Shown here: in pieces, positions 17,001 through 25,821 of the stretch | Layout: the number at the start of each line of letters is the position of its first letter | Position numbering within the stretch: position 1 is the stretch's first letter | Program-made: the position numbers and the translations under genes | Notes under the pieces: generated by a model | Seen by the model: only the letters and a program-made list of their open reading frames with translations | Database searches by the model: none | Told to the model about the DNA's origin: nothing | From: Archaeoglobus sp. UBA234 | GTDB taxonomy: Archaea; Halobacteriota; Archaeoglobi; Archaeoglobales; Archaeoglobaceae | Direction of reading: 5' to 3' | Length of the DNA stretch: 64,000 nt | Assembly (NCBI GenBank): GCA_002494625.1 | Contig: DACH01000006.1 | Location: forward strand, 51,492 to 115,491

Positions 17001-18524
17001 ATGATTTCCTTAGACTGGACTGCAGGGCTTGGAATATTTCTGATTTACTGGGTAGCTGTATCTATATTAAAATCAAGAAAAAAACTTGAGAAGTACAATA
17101 TCACGGCATATGGGCCATTACTCATGATAAGAACGGAAAGAGGTTTAAGGTTTCTTGATAAAATGGCTGAGAATAAGAGATTCTGGAGAATTTTTGCAGA
17201 TTCAGGAATTCCTGCCGTGTTTGCAGGGATGTTTTTCATGTTCATGCTGGTTATTCTGACAGATATAGTCCTTTTTACGAGGCCTCCACCACCCTCAGAA
17301 CTCACGAATCCAAAGAATGCACTTTTAATCCCGGGGCTGAATGACTGGATCCCCCTTGTGTGGGGAGTTATAGGTTTGCTTGTCACTCTCGTGGTTCATG
17401 AGTTCAGCCATGGAATACTCTGCAGAGTGGAAGGGGTGAAGGTAAAATCAATGGGCGTTTTGCTTGCTCTCGTGCCCATAGGTGGATTTGCAGAACCGGA
17501 TGAAGAGGAACTTATGGACAAGAGCAGGATAAGAAGAATACAGAGGGTGAGGATATTCTCTGCCGGAGTTATAAGCAACTTCATCGTAGCTCTTATCTCT
17601 TTCTCTCTCTTTTTCTACTTAGTTGGATTCATTTCTCCAGCAGTCACCGTTCTTGGTGTCCATCAGGATTCTCCAGCTTTCGGACTTGTTGAAGAGCAAT
17701 CCATAATCAAGGAAATCAACGGCATCAGGGTTACTTATCCCGAAGATGTGGAAAAGGCACTTCAGAAAGACAGTTTGAGGGTAACGGTTCAGAAGGGAGA
17801 AGAAACCAAAACAATAGAACTACCCAACATTGCTGGACCCAGAATAATTGGGCTTATTGAAGGCTATCCTGCTGAAAAAGCTGGGTTGAAAGAGGGTATG
17901 GTAATTTACTCTGTAAATGGAGAGAGGACATACACAATAAACTCATTTTTTGAAGTGATGCAAAAAACAAAACCTGGCGATGAGGTAGAGGTTGTTATCT
18001 ACGATGGAAGCTTTAAAACCTTCAGGTTCACTCTTGTAGAACACCCCTCTCTCAAATCAGGATTCATGGGAGTCTCTGTTGAGGAGCAGATTTCTGGAAT
18101 GCAAATTGCATACTCAAGTGTAATCTTGGACTGGCTCAGGACAATCCCAACTCAACTATCCTCACCTTTAGGATGGCTGAACATAATATCCATGCCCCTC
18201 AATTTCCGTGGTTTTGGTGAAGAAACAACCGCTTTTTTCATTCCTACAGGATACTGGAGTGACAAGGGAGAGACTCTTTTCTACATTTTGAATCTGCTTT
18301 ACTGGGTAGGCTGGATTAACTTTTATGTTGGGCTCTTCAATTGCCTGCCTGCAATACCCTTAGATGGAGGCAGAGTATTGCATGAAATACTCTCATCAAT
18401 TCTCTCAAGAAGATTTGGAGAAAGAGGAGAGGAGATCTCACTTGCAGCAGGGAGGTTTCTTGCTTTTATCGTTTTCTCCTCCTTAATACTCTCCATTGTA
18501 ATACCGAATCTCCAGCTGATATAG
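17001..18524 (+). CDS. Site-2 protease family zinc metalloprotease with PDZ domains
   Basis: Intramembrane M50 metalloprotease. The zinc motif HEFSH (in VVHEFSHGILCRVEG, near residue 130) and the second motif NCLPAIPLDGGRVLHE near 460 supply the His, Glu and Asp ligands. PDZ-like segments lie between them (near 215-275 and 285-345, the latter with AEKAGLKEGMVIYSVNG). At least six hydrophobic segments are visible. The ATG at 17001 follows GAGAGGT at good spacing; a GTG at 16983 would lie before it. The substrate is probably a membrane-bound regulator, not encoded nearby. Confidence 0.9.
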   Translation: MISLDWTAGLGIFLIYWVAVSILKSRKKLEKYNITAYGPLLMIRTERGLRFLDKMAENKRFWRIFADSGIPAVFAGMFFMFMLVILTDIVLFTRPPPPSELTNPKNALLIPGLNDWIPLVWGVIGLLVTLVVHEFSHGILCRVEGVKVKSMGVLLALVPIGGFAEPDEEELMDKSRIRRIQRVRIFSAGVISNFIVALISFSLFFYLVGFISPAVTVLGVHQDSPAFGLVEEQSIIKEINGIRVTYPEDVEKALQKDSLRVTVQKGEETKTIELPNIAGPRIIGLIEGYPAEKAGLKEGMVIYSVNGERTYTINSFFEVMQKTKPGDEVEVVIYDGSFKTFRFTLVEHPSLKSGFMGVSVEEQISGMQIAYSSVILDWLRTIPTQLSSPLGWLNIISMPLNFRGFGEETTAFFIPTGYWSDKGETLFYILNLLYWVGWINFYVGLFNCLPAIPLDGGRVLHEILSSILSRRFGERGEEISLAAGRFLAFIVFSSLILSIVIPNLQLI

Positions 18525-18592
18525 CCACACAGAAAGGCTGAGAATCTGAGTGAGAGCAGATAGGTCAAAAAGAGAAAATGAAAGGTTCAGTC

Positions 18593-19360
18593 CTAGGTGT
18601 CCTCCTTCTCTTCTTTCTTTTCCTCCTCTTCTTTATCGGTCTCTTTAGTATCCTCTTCTTGCTCCTCAGCTTTCACCATCTCTTCAGCCATCTTTTCCGG
18701 GCGAGGATATTTTTCGACAAGCTGAATCTCATCGATATCTTCCATATGTCTGAAAATACCATCAATGGCACTGAATTTTCCTATCATGAAATACTGGTCA
18801 AAACTTGAACCTCTTGGAACCTCAACGATGACAGTTCCATTGTTGATCTCTGCCTCAACATCCTTTGTTGTGTAGAGTAGGAAGAGGGACTTTACCTTCT
18901 CAATCGGGTCCTCAATTTTCTCTTTAATTTCGAGGTCGAAAACAATCTTTTTACCTGCGTAGGGATGGTTGAAATCCACAACAACTCTCCTTCCGATTAT
19001 TCTCTCCACTGTCCCCCATCTATCGCCAACCTGTATTCTCTGACCGATTTCTGGTTTTTCCTTGAATTTCGTTATTGTTATTATCTCCTTTTTCTCCGGA
19101 TCGTACTCTCCAAAAGCCTTCTCTGGTTCAACCTCTACCTCTCCCTTGAAGCCGACCTCTTTTCCCTCGAGAGCATCATCGAGCCCCTCTAAGACATGTC
19201 TGTCTCCAACGACCACTACAAGGTCTCCGTATCTGAGTCTATCAGACAATCCAGCCTCTCTTGCGACATTTTCATCGGTTGAATCGATTATCGTTCCATC
19301 TTCCAGTCTTGCAGTATAACTTATTTTGACGAAGTCTCCCTTGCTTATGGTGTTGCTCAT
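18593..19360 (-). CDS. FKBP-type peptidyl-prolyl cis-trans isomerase (SlyD-like)
   Basis: Prolyl isomerase and chaperone. The FKBP core (GDFVKISYTARLEDGTIIDS...LEGLDDALEGKEVG) has the SlyD-type insert-in-flap domain at about residues 85-140 (EPEKAFGEYDPEKKEII). A further domain of about 90 residues, typical of long archaeal FKBPs, follows. The last 30 residues are almost entirely Glu, Lys, Asp and Thr. The open frame extends far upstream but the ATG at 19360, preceded by GGAGTGGTGAT, is the credible start. Confidence 0.93.
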   Translation of the reverse strand: MSNTISKGDFVKISYTARLEDGTIIDSTDENVAREAGLSDRLRYGDLVVVVGDRHVLEGLDDALEGKEVGFKGEVEVEPEKAFGEYDPEKKEIITITKFKEKPEIGQRIQVGDRWGTVERIIGRRVVVDFNHPYAGKKIVFDLEIKEKIEDPIEKVKSLFLLYTTKDVEAEINNGTVIVEVPRGSSFDQYFMIGKFSAIDGIFRHMEDIDEIQLVEKYPRPEKMAEEMVKAEEQEEDTKETDKEEEEKKEEKEDT

Positions 19361-19436
19361 TATATCACCACTCCTTTTAAGTTGCTGAGGGTAAACTTCC
19401 TGTGATAGGATATAAAAAGGTTGGGTGTTAGATTCC

Positions 19437-19481
19437 CATAGGTGGATGTCCAATAGGTAGATATCCACAGGTGGAAGTATG
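19437..19481 (+). repeat. Triple tandem copy of a ribosome-binding/start segment
   Basis: Three imperfect 14-15 nt units are arrayed end to end: CATAGGTGGATGTC, CAATAGGTAGATATC and CACAGGTGGAAGTATG. The last carries the ribosome site and ATG of the CYTH gene. The first unit contains its own AGGTGG and ATG, followed by a four-codon frame ending in TAG. A TATA-like box (GATATAAAAAG, about 19409-19419) lies upstream. Confidence 0.55.
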
Positions 19482-20012
19482 TCAATAGAGGTTGAGGCAA
19501 AGTTTCCAGTTAAAAACATCTCAGAAGTTGAGGAGAAGGTGAAAGAGTTTGCAGAGTTTGTTATAGATAAAGTTGAGGAAGATATCTACTTCAAATCACC
19601 TGTAAGGGATTTTGCAGTGACAGACGAAGCGCTGAGAGTTAGAAAAGATGTAGAAGGAGTTGTAGTAACCTATAAGGGAGCCAAGCTGGATAGCGAAACA
19701 AAAACGAGAGAGGAAGTAAAGGCGAGAATTGATCCGGGGGATTATGATAAAATCATCATGATTCTACTGAAGCTTGGATTTGAGGATTTTGCAGTTGTTA
19801 AAAAAAGGAGAAAGATTTACAGATATGAAGATGCCGTAATCTGCCTCGATTCTCTTGAAATCGGGGATTTTATAGAAATTGAGGTTGAAGGCAGTGATGT
19901 TGAATATGGAAAGAGAAGGATATTTGAAATTGCATCCCGGCTTAGCATCGACAAAAGAGAGAGTATCAGGAAATCCTACCTCGAACTGATTCTTGAGAAA
20001 ACTGAATCCTAA
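19479..20012 (+). CDS. CYTH domain protein (class IV adenylate cyclase CyaB-like)
   Basis: Member of the CYTH/triphosphate tunnel metalloenzyme superfamily; such proteins hydrolyse tripolyphosphate or thiamine triphosphate or, in CyaB, cyclise ATP. The ExExK motif EVEAKF is at residues 4-9, and alternating basic and acidic strands follow (ALRVRKD, VVTYKGAK, EEVKARIDPG, KRRKIYR, IEIEVEG), as in the tunnel fold. Length (177) matches archaeal CyaB-like proteins. Substrate is not inferable. Located head to head with the FKBP gene. Confidence 0.88.
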   Translation: MSIEVEAKFPVKNISEVEEKVKEFAEFVIDKVEEDIYFKSPVRDFAVTDEALRVRKDVEGVVVTYKGAKLDSETKTREEVKARIDPGDYDKIIMILLKLGFEDFAVVKKRRKIYRYEDAVICLDSLEIGDFIEIEVEGSDVEYGKRRIFEIASRLSIDKRESIRKSYLELILEKTES

Positions 20013-20042
20013 GAACCAAATCCTAAAGCTGAGTTAAACTGA

Positions 20043-20675
20043 TTAAAACTGAATCCTCATCAACTCAATACCTGAAGAACCCCATATGGCAAAATTTCCA
20101 CTTAACAAAGCTCCAGGATTCACAACCACGGGTTTGCTAGTCTCAATCCCTCTAGCCTCATGAATATGTCCACAGAAGATGTAATCGAAGTTTTTCATTA
20201 TCTCTCTCAGAACTCTACATCCAGCATGCATCCCGCTGTAAGTTCTATCAAGAATCCCGTGAGGTGGACAGTGAGACACCAGTATATTTCTCTCACCATA
20301 ATTAAATCTGGATATGAAAAGGCGAAACTCATCTTCTGAGTACTCTGAAGGTGTATCAAAGGGTGTAAAATTTGAACCTCCAATACCGTGGAAGGTATAA
20401 TCACCTATTTCAACACTTCTACAGTGGATAAGCTCAACATCAGTCTCTCTGAACATCTTCAGTGAGTCAGGTGGATCACAGTTCCCATGCACGACATAGC
20501 ACTCCAGCCTATATTTCTCAATTATCTTTCCAAATCTGAAAATATCCTCTGAACGAAAGTGAGTTATATCACCACAGACAAAACAGAATTTTACTCCACT
20601 TCGCTCTGCATACTCAAAAACTCTTTCCAATGGAGTGAAAGAGGAATGGATGTCTGCAATAATCAGGGATTGCAT
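20043..20675 (-). CDS. Metallophosphoesterase (YfcE/MJ0936-like)
   Basis: Calcineurin-like phosphoesterase. The metal-binding motifs are visible in order: DIHSS near residue 9 (DxH), GDITHFRS near 35 (GD), VVHGNCDPPD near 56 (GNxD/GNH), VSHCPPHG near 130, and FCGHIHEARG near 160 (GHxH). This set defines a dinuclear metal phosphodiesterase. It shares its strand with the downstream genes and follows the beta-CASP nuclease by about 30 nt. Confidence 0.9.
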   Translation of the reverse strand: MQSLIIADIHSSFTPLERVFEYAERSGVKFCFVCGDITHFRSEDIFRFGKIIEKYRLECYVVHGNCDPPDSLKMFRETDVELIHCRSVEIGDYTFHGIGGSNFTPFDTPSEYSEDEFRLFISRFNYGERNILVSHCPPHGILDRTYSGMHAGCRVLREIMKNFDYIFCGHIHEARGIETSKPVVVNPGALLSGNFAIWGSSGIELMRIQF

Positions 20676-20703
20676 ATTTAACTTCTCTTATTTCACTTCA
20701 ATC

Positions 20704-21930
20704 TCAGTCTATCACATATATGTCTCCGTTATTGGGGGCATAGGCGTTAATCCCGATCTCCTCTCTTATCCAGTTTGCAAACTCCTCTGTGTTTTCTCCA
20801 TGGACTGTGAAAACAGTTTCTACCCCTCTATTTACAGCTCTCTCAACCAGTGTTTTTAGCTGTGTATCATCTGCATGGGCTGAGAAATCGTACTGCTCCA
20901 CACCCATTCTTAGCTTTACAATTCTGTGACCGAGGTTTATCATTCCCCGGTTCAGTGCCATTTCTCCGTTTGTTCCATCTACCTGGTAGCCAGTTAGAAT
21001 TATCCTTGATTTTTCGTCGTTGTAAAGCCTGGAAATGTAAAAAAGAGCTGGCCCTCCATTGAGCATTCCGGCTGTTGTTACCACGGCTGAAGGCTCCTCC
21101 AGAACTCTCTCTCTTTTTCCTCTTTCAACGGGTATGGCGTTTTTAACAGCTCTCTTCAGCATCTTTATGTCTTTTATATATTCCGGATATCTTCCGAGGA
21201 TTTTCGAAACCTCCTTTCCCATCCCATCAACATAGGGTGTTATGCCGTATTTGTGGAGAATCATCAGAACCTCCTGACATCTTCCAACTGCGAAGGCAGG
21301 GATGATTGCATGCCCCCCCATGTCAAGAGTTTCGGTTACGGATTCCACAAACCTCTTTTCAAGTTCTTTTCTCTCTGGATGTTCTACTCCGTAGTATGTG
21401 CTCTCAACGATCAGGATGTCGGTTTCAGGATAGTCCATATCAGCCCTGTTGAGCAGCCTTGTTTCCTCAAGCTTAACATCTCCAGAGTAGAGGATGCTGA
21501 TCTCCTTGGAGAGGTGAACACTCGCACTACCAGGAATATGTCCGGCATTTATCAGACTCACCTCCCATCCATCAACCTCAAAGGGCTGATTGTAGCCTAT
21601 TTCAATCGTGTTACTCTCAAACTGGAGAAACTCCTTCCTTCCATAAGGGGGAGATTCCATTATGTTCATCGAGTCCTTGAGGAGTATGTGAGAAAGATCA
21701 CTTGTTGGAGGCGTCATAAAGACTTCAGGGTCATAATACATGAGGTTGGGGGCAACACCAACATGATCGAGATGACCGTGGGATATTATAACTGCCCGGG
21801 GAGATATTCCGTTAAGAGGATATTCTGGTGGTTCTGATGGCTTTATTCCATAATCGAGAACTAAAGAGTCAACTACTACTGCTGACCTTCCTACCTCTCT
21901 GCAACCTCCGAGAAAATTTATTACTGTCAT
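20704..21930 (-). CDS. MBL-fold beta-CASP ribonuclease (aCPSF2-like)
   Basis: RNA-processing nuclease related to CPSF73. It carries the metallo-beta-lactamase motif HGHLDH near residue 55, the later His in AGHIPGS and the Asp in YSGDVK. The beta-CASP motifs follow: ESTYYG (motif A), SAHADD (motif B) and VHGE (motif C). There is no N-terminal KH pair, so this is the shorter aCPSF2 class and not FttA/aCPSF1. The second of two ATGs (21930) has the better spacing to GGAG. Probable role: RNA maturation or decay. Confidence 0.9.
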   Translation of the reverse strand: MTVINFLGGCREVGRSAVVVDSLVLDYGIKPSEPPEYPLNGISPRAVIISHGHLDHVGVAPNLMYYDPEVFMTPPTSDLSHILLKDSMNIMESPPYGRKEFLQFESNTIEIGYNQPFEVDGWEVSLINAGHIPGSASVHLSKEISILYSGDVKLEETRLLNRADMDYPETDILIVESTYYGVEHPERKELEKRFVESVTETLDMGGHAIIPAFAVGRCQEVLMILHKYGITPYVDGMGKEVSKILGRYPEYIKDIKMLKRAVKNAIPVERGKRERVLEEPSAVVTTAGMLNGGPALFYISRLYNDEKSRIILTGYQVDGTNGEMALNRGMINLGHRIVKLRMGVEQYDFSAHADDTQLKTLVERAVNRGVETVFTVHGENTEEFANWIREEIGINAYAPNNGDIYVID

Positions 21931-22046
21931 TCCCATCTCCTGAAATTCTGCTTAATATATATATTTCGGTGTTCTGATTATAATTCCTTTACCCTCCCAC
22001 ATCTTGTCCAGAAAGCTATAATAACAACTTTATCCACTTTCTGCCT

Positions 22047-22706
22047 ATGAGACACAGGATTCTTTCAAAACCGAGTTACAGCCTTCTTGAGCTAGAACTT
22101 GAAAGTGGAGAGGAGGTTCAGGCTGAAACCGGTGCAATGGTTTATATGCGGAATGTAGAGCTGAAAACTGAGATGAAGGGAGGAATTTTTGGAGGGCTAA
22201 AAAGGGCTGTTTTGGGTGGGGAATCCTTTTTTGTTAACAGGTTCGTTTCTAAGGGAAAGGGGGTTCTTGGACTCGCACCCAGGTATCAGGGAGATATCGT
22301 TCATATTCCCATTGACGGAAGAGTTTACGCACAGAGTGGTGCTTTTCTCGCCTCGACACCTGAAATAAACATAGATACAAAGTGGGGTGGAGCAAGGACA
22401 TTTTTTGCGGGAGAAGGACTCTTTTTGCTGAAACTGGAAGGTAGTGGAGAACTCTGGTTATCCTCTTTTGGTGGGATAGAGGAGCTGGAGGTTGAAGGTA
22501 GCCTGAGGGTTGATACTGGACATATTGTTGCATTTGAGGACTCTCTCAGCTTCAGGATTTCAAAGGCCGGAGGTCTCAAAGCAACGATATTGAGTGGGGA
22601 AGGTCTCGTAGCAGACTTCAGCGGTAATGGAAGGATCTGGATTCAGACAAGGTCTGTTGGAGAGTATGTTGGCTGGCTCTCATCACTGCTTCCCACTAAG
22701 GATTAA
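22047..22706 (+). CDS. TIGR00266/AIM24 family protein
   Basis: Conserved protein of the AIM24/TIGR00266 family, known from bacteria, archaea and mitochondria but without an established biochemical role. Recognised by ESGEEVQAETGAMVYM, the glycine-rich GGIFGGLKRAVLGGESFF block and FVSKGKGVLGLAP, which are family signatures. The fold is a repeated beta sandwich and no catalytic residues are recognisable. The 3' end overlaps that of the convergent GXGXG gene by 24 bp. Confidence 0.87.
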   Translation: MRHRILSKPSYSLLELELESGEEVQAETGAMVYMRNVELKTEMKGGIFGGLKRAVLGGESFFVNRFVSKGKGVLGLAPRYQGDIVHIPIDGRVYAQSGAFLASTPEINIDTKWGGARTFFAGEGLFLLKLEGSGELWLSSFGGIEELEVEGSLRVDTGHIVAFEDSLSFRISKAGGLKATILSGEGLVADFSGNGRIWIQTRSVGEYVGWLSSLLPTKD

Positions 22707-23369
22707 AATCCTATCTTTTAAAACAATCTTTCCACCTACTGCTCCCGCACCAAGCCAGTCTCCAGCTTCTCCTCTGATAACAAGCTCTCCACCACTTATC
22801 TTTCCCCCAGCAACACTTCCAGCATTGCCTTCTATAATCAGCAAACCTCCTTTCATTCCATATCCTGCCCAGTTTCTCACATTTCCTTTTATAATGAGTG
22901 TTCCACTCTCCATGTAGGCTCCCGCATAGTTACCAGCATTTCCATGCAAAATTAACTCTCCGCCTCTCATTTTATAGCCGAAGTAGATGTGTCTGTTCCC
23001 TTTAACCTCAATTCTCCCTCTCTCCAGTTTATAGCCGATTCCAGCCATAGAAGTTCTGGTGGGGAGAGTTAAACTCTCATTTTCATCCAGCAATATGTTA
23101 AGAATTCCGGAAAGGTAAAAGCCGAAGGTTCCCGAAATGTTTTTGGAAGCGAGTCCCACCACATCTTTTAACCTCAACCCAAGCTCACGAACAACTCTTT
23201 TTCCGAGTCTGAAAGCCTCTTCCCACACTCCTTTCTCCCATCCATGTTTGTTTTCAGCCCACTCAGCAAAAATGAGTACGGCATCATCGATTCTAGATAT
23301 CTTTTTTGCTGAAGATCTTGCTTCAGGAGCAGGAATGTCAATTTTATCCAGCAACTTTCTTATCATCAT
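22683..23369 (-). CDS. GXGXG-repeat protein (FwdC / GltS C-terminal-like)
   Basis: The C-terminal two thirds are a right-handed beta-helix of GXXGXXXG repeats (for example GNAGNYAGAYMESG, GNVRNWAGYGMKGG, GNAGSVAGGKISGG), the domain shared by formylmethanofuran dehydrogenase subunit C and the glutamate synthase alpha C terminus. The first 75 residues are helical and unlike FwdC. No fwd or glt genes are adjacent, so it is an orphan version and likely a scaffold or subunit of an unidentified oxidoreductase. Two ATGs at the start are equivalent. Confidence 0.8.
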   Translation of the reverse strand: MMIRKLLDKIDIPAPEARSSAKKISRIDDAVLIFAEWAENKHGWEKGVWEEAFRLGKRVVRELGLRLKDVVGLASKNISGTFGFYLSGILNILLDENESLTLPTRTSMAGIGYKLERGRIEVKGNRHIYFGYKMRGGELILHGNAGNYAGAYMESGTLIIKGNVRNWAGYGMKGGLLIIEGNAGSVAGGKISGGELVIRGEAGDWLGAGAVGGKIVLKDRILILSGKQ

Positions 23370-23687
23370 GTTTTAAAGTTATGAATTGTTAATTATCGCT
23401 TCCGGTGGTGATTATAGCAAGTGGTTTATGCATTATGATCTTGAAGTGCAGGTGATTATTGGAAGAAGGGTTTTATCTTTTATCAGGAAAACCCTCTCTA
23501 TCTCTCCTGTCTAATCTTCCTTCTAAATATTTCTCCCCAGCTGTCCAGGAGGTTTTTCAGATCCAGAATAGGAGTTACTTTACTATTTAGGTTCATACTT
23601 GGGTCTGATAAGTATTTGCATTCGTGAACTATCAAAAAAGAAAAAAGCAGAGAAAGTAGAAGAAAGCTAAAGAGGAAAAAATTTAGG
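23370..23687. other. Intergenic stretch, no convincing gene
   Basis: AT-rich spacer between the GXGXG gene and the remnant beside tRNA-Arg. A minus-strand open frame (23498-23704, TTG start, 68 residues with a hydrophobic N terminus) exists, but it has no ribosome site I can defend. No repeat or RNA gene was recognised here. Confidence 0.4.
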
Positions 23688-23826
23688 ATGATGATCTGAT
23701 TCAAGCCTGAAAATCACGAATGGCTTAAAAATAACATCGAGAATATCTCGGAATTCCTTGATGAAGTTGTAACAGTATATCGCGAGGGAAAGGAGCTATC
23801 TATAGCTTCTAAATCGAAAAATCGAG
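23688..23826 (+). pseudogene. Remnant of a small ribbon-helix-helix-like gene abutting tRNA-Arg
   Basis: After TTTAGG and two ATGs the frame reads M-M-I-stop(TGA), then runs on open as FKPENHEWLKNNIENISEFL and another 20 or so coding-like codons ending IASKSKNR just where the 3' end of the antisense tRNA gene begins. A strand followed by this helix-helix pattern resembles CopG/RHH DNA-binding proteins such as antitoxins. The TGA at 23697-23699 kills the only start. The frame then continues antisense through the tRNA to a stop at 23957. Interpretation as a decayed RHH gene is inference. Confidence 0.45.
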
Positions 23827-23901
23827 CGGACCCGGCGGGATTTGAACCCGCGATCTACGGCTTAGAAGGCCGTCGCCCTATCCATGCTAGGCCACGGGCC
23901 C
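23827..23901 (-). tRNA. tRNA-Arg (anticodon TCT)
   Basis: The minus strand folds as a complete cloverleaf of 75 nt. The acceptor stem is GGGCCCG with CGGGTCC (one G-U pair) and discriminator G. The anticodon arm is CGGC-CTTCTAA-GCCG, giving anticodon TCT, and the T arm is GCGGG-TTCAAAT-CCCGC. CCA is not encoded and there is no intron. A TATA-like element (minus-strand TCAAATAT, about 23936-23943) lies roughly 38 nt upstream of the mature 5' end, consistent with a short 5' leader removed by RNase P. Confidence 0.95.
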
Positions 23902-24009
23902 CCGAGATTTTAGCTTGGTTGTGGTATACTGATGGATATTTGAAGATTTTGGTCTAACGCAAGCCTCTTATTGCAATCTTATTGCAACTCTTTCTGCAAT
24001 TTAACTCTC

Positions 24010-24417
24010 CTAACTCTCCCTGATTTTCTCAAGAACTCTCTCAACCTTTTCAAGGTCTTCGGTGCTGCTGAAGTAGAGTTTCTGTAGCTTGTAGAAAGAT
24101 GGATTATTTATCTTCAGTTTGATTATGAGCTTCTTTCTATCCACGGTGTAATCTTCTATCTCAGAGAACTCAGTTCTTCTCGAGGCAGAGTATATCGTTT
24201 CGTCCTCAATGTAATAATATCTTGGTTTTCTGAGCATCAGGAATGTGAAAAAAACCACAGCAAGTGAGAAAGTTATGGATGAGAAAAGAAGCCTTGAGAA
24301 ATCCTCAGACAATCTGTAAAATGCGAGCAGATTACCCACTATAAAAAGTATGATACCTGTTAAAAGCCAGAATTTTTTTGATTCGGGATTTTTCCATGGC
24401 TGATATGTCCAGATCAT
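24010..24417 (-). CDS. Small membrane protein with a PH-like C-terminal domain
   Basis: About 135 residues. Two transmembrane segments (near 18-36 and 45-65) are followed by a cytosolic domain whose pattern RYYYIEDETIYSASRRTEFSE...KLIIKLK...YFSSTEDLEKVERVLEKI is like bacterial PH-domain proteins (bPH2/YdbT type). The function is unknown. The ATG at 24417 follows GAAGGTGTGATC; the open frame upstream overlaps the end of ahcY and is unlikely to be used. It follows ahcY closely on the same strand. Confidence 0.7.
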   Translation of the reverse strand: MIWTYQPWKNPESKKFWLLTGIILFIVGNLLAFYRLSEDFSRLLFSSITFSLAVVFFTFLMLRKPRYYYIEDETIYSASRRTEFSEIEDYTVDRKKLIIKLKINNPSFYKLQKLYFSSTEDLEKVERVLEKIRES

Positions 24418-24448
24418 GATCACACCTTCTTTAATTTTTAACCTCAAA

Positions 24449-25699
24449 TCAGGTTCCCTGCCTCCAGTCTGTAAGGTACTTTTTCTGGACCTCACTCAGT
24501 TCATCTATCTGTACCCCTAAGCTCTCAAGCTTCAATCTTGCCACCTTTCTGTCCAGCTCCTCAGGCAGTATATAAACCCTATTTTCCAGCCGGTCATGGT
24601 TCTCGATAATGTATCTGACAGAGAGAGCCTGGTCGGAGAAACTCATATCCATGACCTCAATCGGATGTCCCTCTCCTGCCACGAGGTTTACAAGTCTACC
24701 CTCTGCCAGCAGATAAAGCTTCTTATCACCGAGGTCATACTCTGTAACTCCGTGTCTTACCTCCTTAGATGATTTGCTGAGTTTTTCAAGGTCAGGAATG
24801 CTGATTTCCACATTGAAGTGTCCTGAGTTTGCAAGAATCGCGCCATCTTTCATCTGCCTGAAATGCTCTTCGACTATTACATCTCTGTCTCCTGTAGCAG
24901 TTATGAAAATATCTCCTATCTTCGCAGCCTCTGACATCGGCATCACCTCGAAACCATCCATAACAGCTTCTAAAGCCCTGATTTCATCCACCTCCGTTAC
25001 GATGACTTTCGCTCCAAGTCCCTTAGCTCTCATGGCAATCCCTCTGCCACACCATCCGTAACCAGCTACAACAACTTTTTTACCTGCTATGAGCATGTTC
25101 GTCGATCTGAGTATTCCATCCCATGTTGATTGCCCTGTACCATACCTGTTATCAAATAGATACTTCGTCATCGCATTGTTTACATCGATGACAGGAAACT
25201 TTAACACTCCTTCTTTCTCCATAGCCCTTATCCTTATTATACCTGTTGTTGTCTCCTCACTCGCTCCGAGAACTCTCTCAGAAATATTGCTTCTCTCACC
25301 GTGCAGGAGAAAAATCAGATCAGCACCATCATCTATTATCACATCTGGTTCTGAATCAAGAACTCTGTTAAGAGCATCATAATATTCCTTTTCACTCATT
25401 CCTCTTTTTGAGTAGCATTTTATCCCCATATCTCTCAGCGCTTCTGATACATCGTCCTGTGAGCTCAAAGGATTGCATCCGGTGATGACAACATCAGCAC
25501 CCCCATCAACAAGTGTTTTAACCAGTACAGCGGTTTTGGCTTCAACATGAAGAGCCATCCCGATAGTATATCCTTCCAAGGGTCTCTCCTTTGAAAATAT
25601 ACTTCTAATTTTTTCCATAACCTTCATGTGCCTCTCTGCCCAGCCAATCTTTCTGTATCCTGATTCGATCAATTCTTCTTTATTTTCTTCATGTTCCAT
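24449..25699 (-). CDS. ahcY: Adenosylhomocysteinase
   Basis: NAD-dependent SAH hydrolase of the methyl cycle, producing homocysteine and adenosine. The substrate-site motifs are complete: ALHVEAKTAVL (His), DDGADL, NAMTKYLFDNRYGTG (catalytic Lys and Asp) and NSGHFN (His). The NAD site GYGWCGRGIA lies near 217. Length (416) fits archaeal enzymes. A second, degenerate homologue lies at 60755-61780. Confidence 0.96.
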   Translation of the reverse strand: MEHEENKEELIESGYRKIGWAERHMKVMEKIRSIFSKERPLEGYTIGMALHVEAKTAVLVKTLVDGGADVVITGCNPLSSQDDVSEALRDMGIKCYSKRGMSEKEYYDALNRVLDSEPDVIIDDGADLIFLLHGERSNISERVLGASEETTTGIIRIRAMEKEGVLKFPVIDVNNAMTKYLFDNRYGTGQSTWDGILRSTNMLIAGKKVVVAGYGWCGRGIAMRAKGLGAKVIVTEVDEIRALEAVMDGFEVMPMSEAAKIGDIFITATGDRDVIVEEHFRQMKDGAILANSGHFNVEISIPDLEKLSKSSKEVRHGVTEYDLGDKKLYLLAEGRLVNLVAGEGHPIEVMDMSFSDQALSVRYIIENHDRLENRVYILPEELDRKVARLKLESLGVQIDELSEVQKKYLTDWRQGT

Positions 25700-25821
25700 A
25701 CGACCACCAGAGTTTGTCTGTTTAAAAACTAAGTGGAAGTGAAAATTTAAAGGTTCTTAATTGATCTGTGGTATATGGAAAATTGCATTTGGTAAATTCA
25801 AAGTTCGAAAAGGTTTATTTA

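Noticed and set aside
21253..21837. 194-codon plus-strand open frame
   Set aside because: Entirely antisense to the beta-CASP nuclease, whose motifs are complete; no ribosome site or family resemblance.
23498..23704. 68-residue minus-strand frame with a hydrophobic N terminus
   Set aside because: TTG start, no ribosome site, AT-rich Phe/Leu run; the opposite strand carries the better coding signal at its end.
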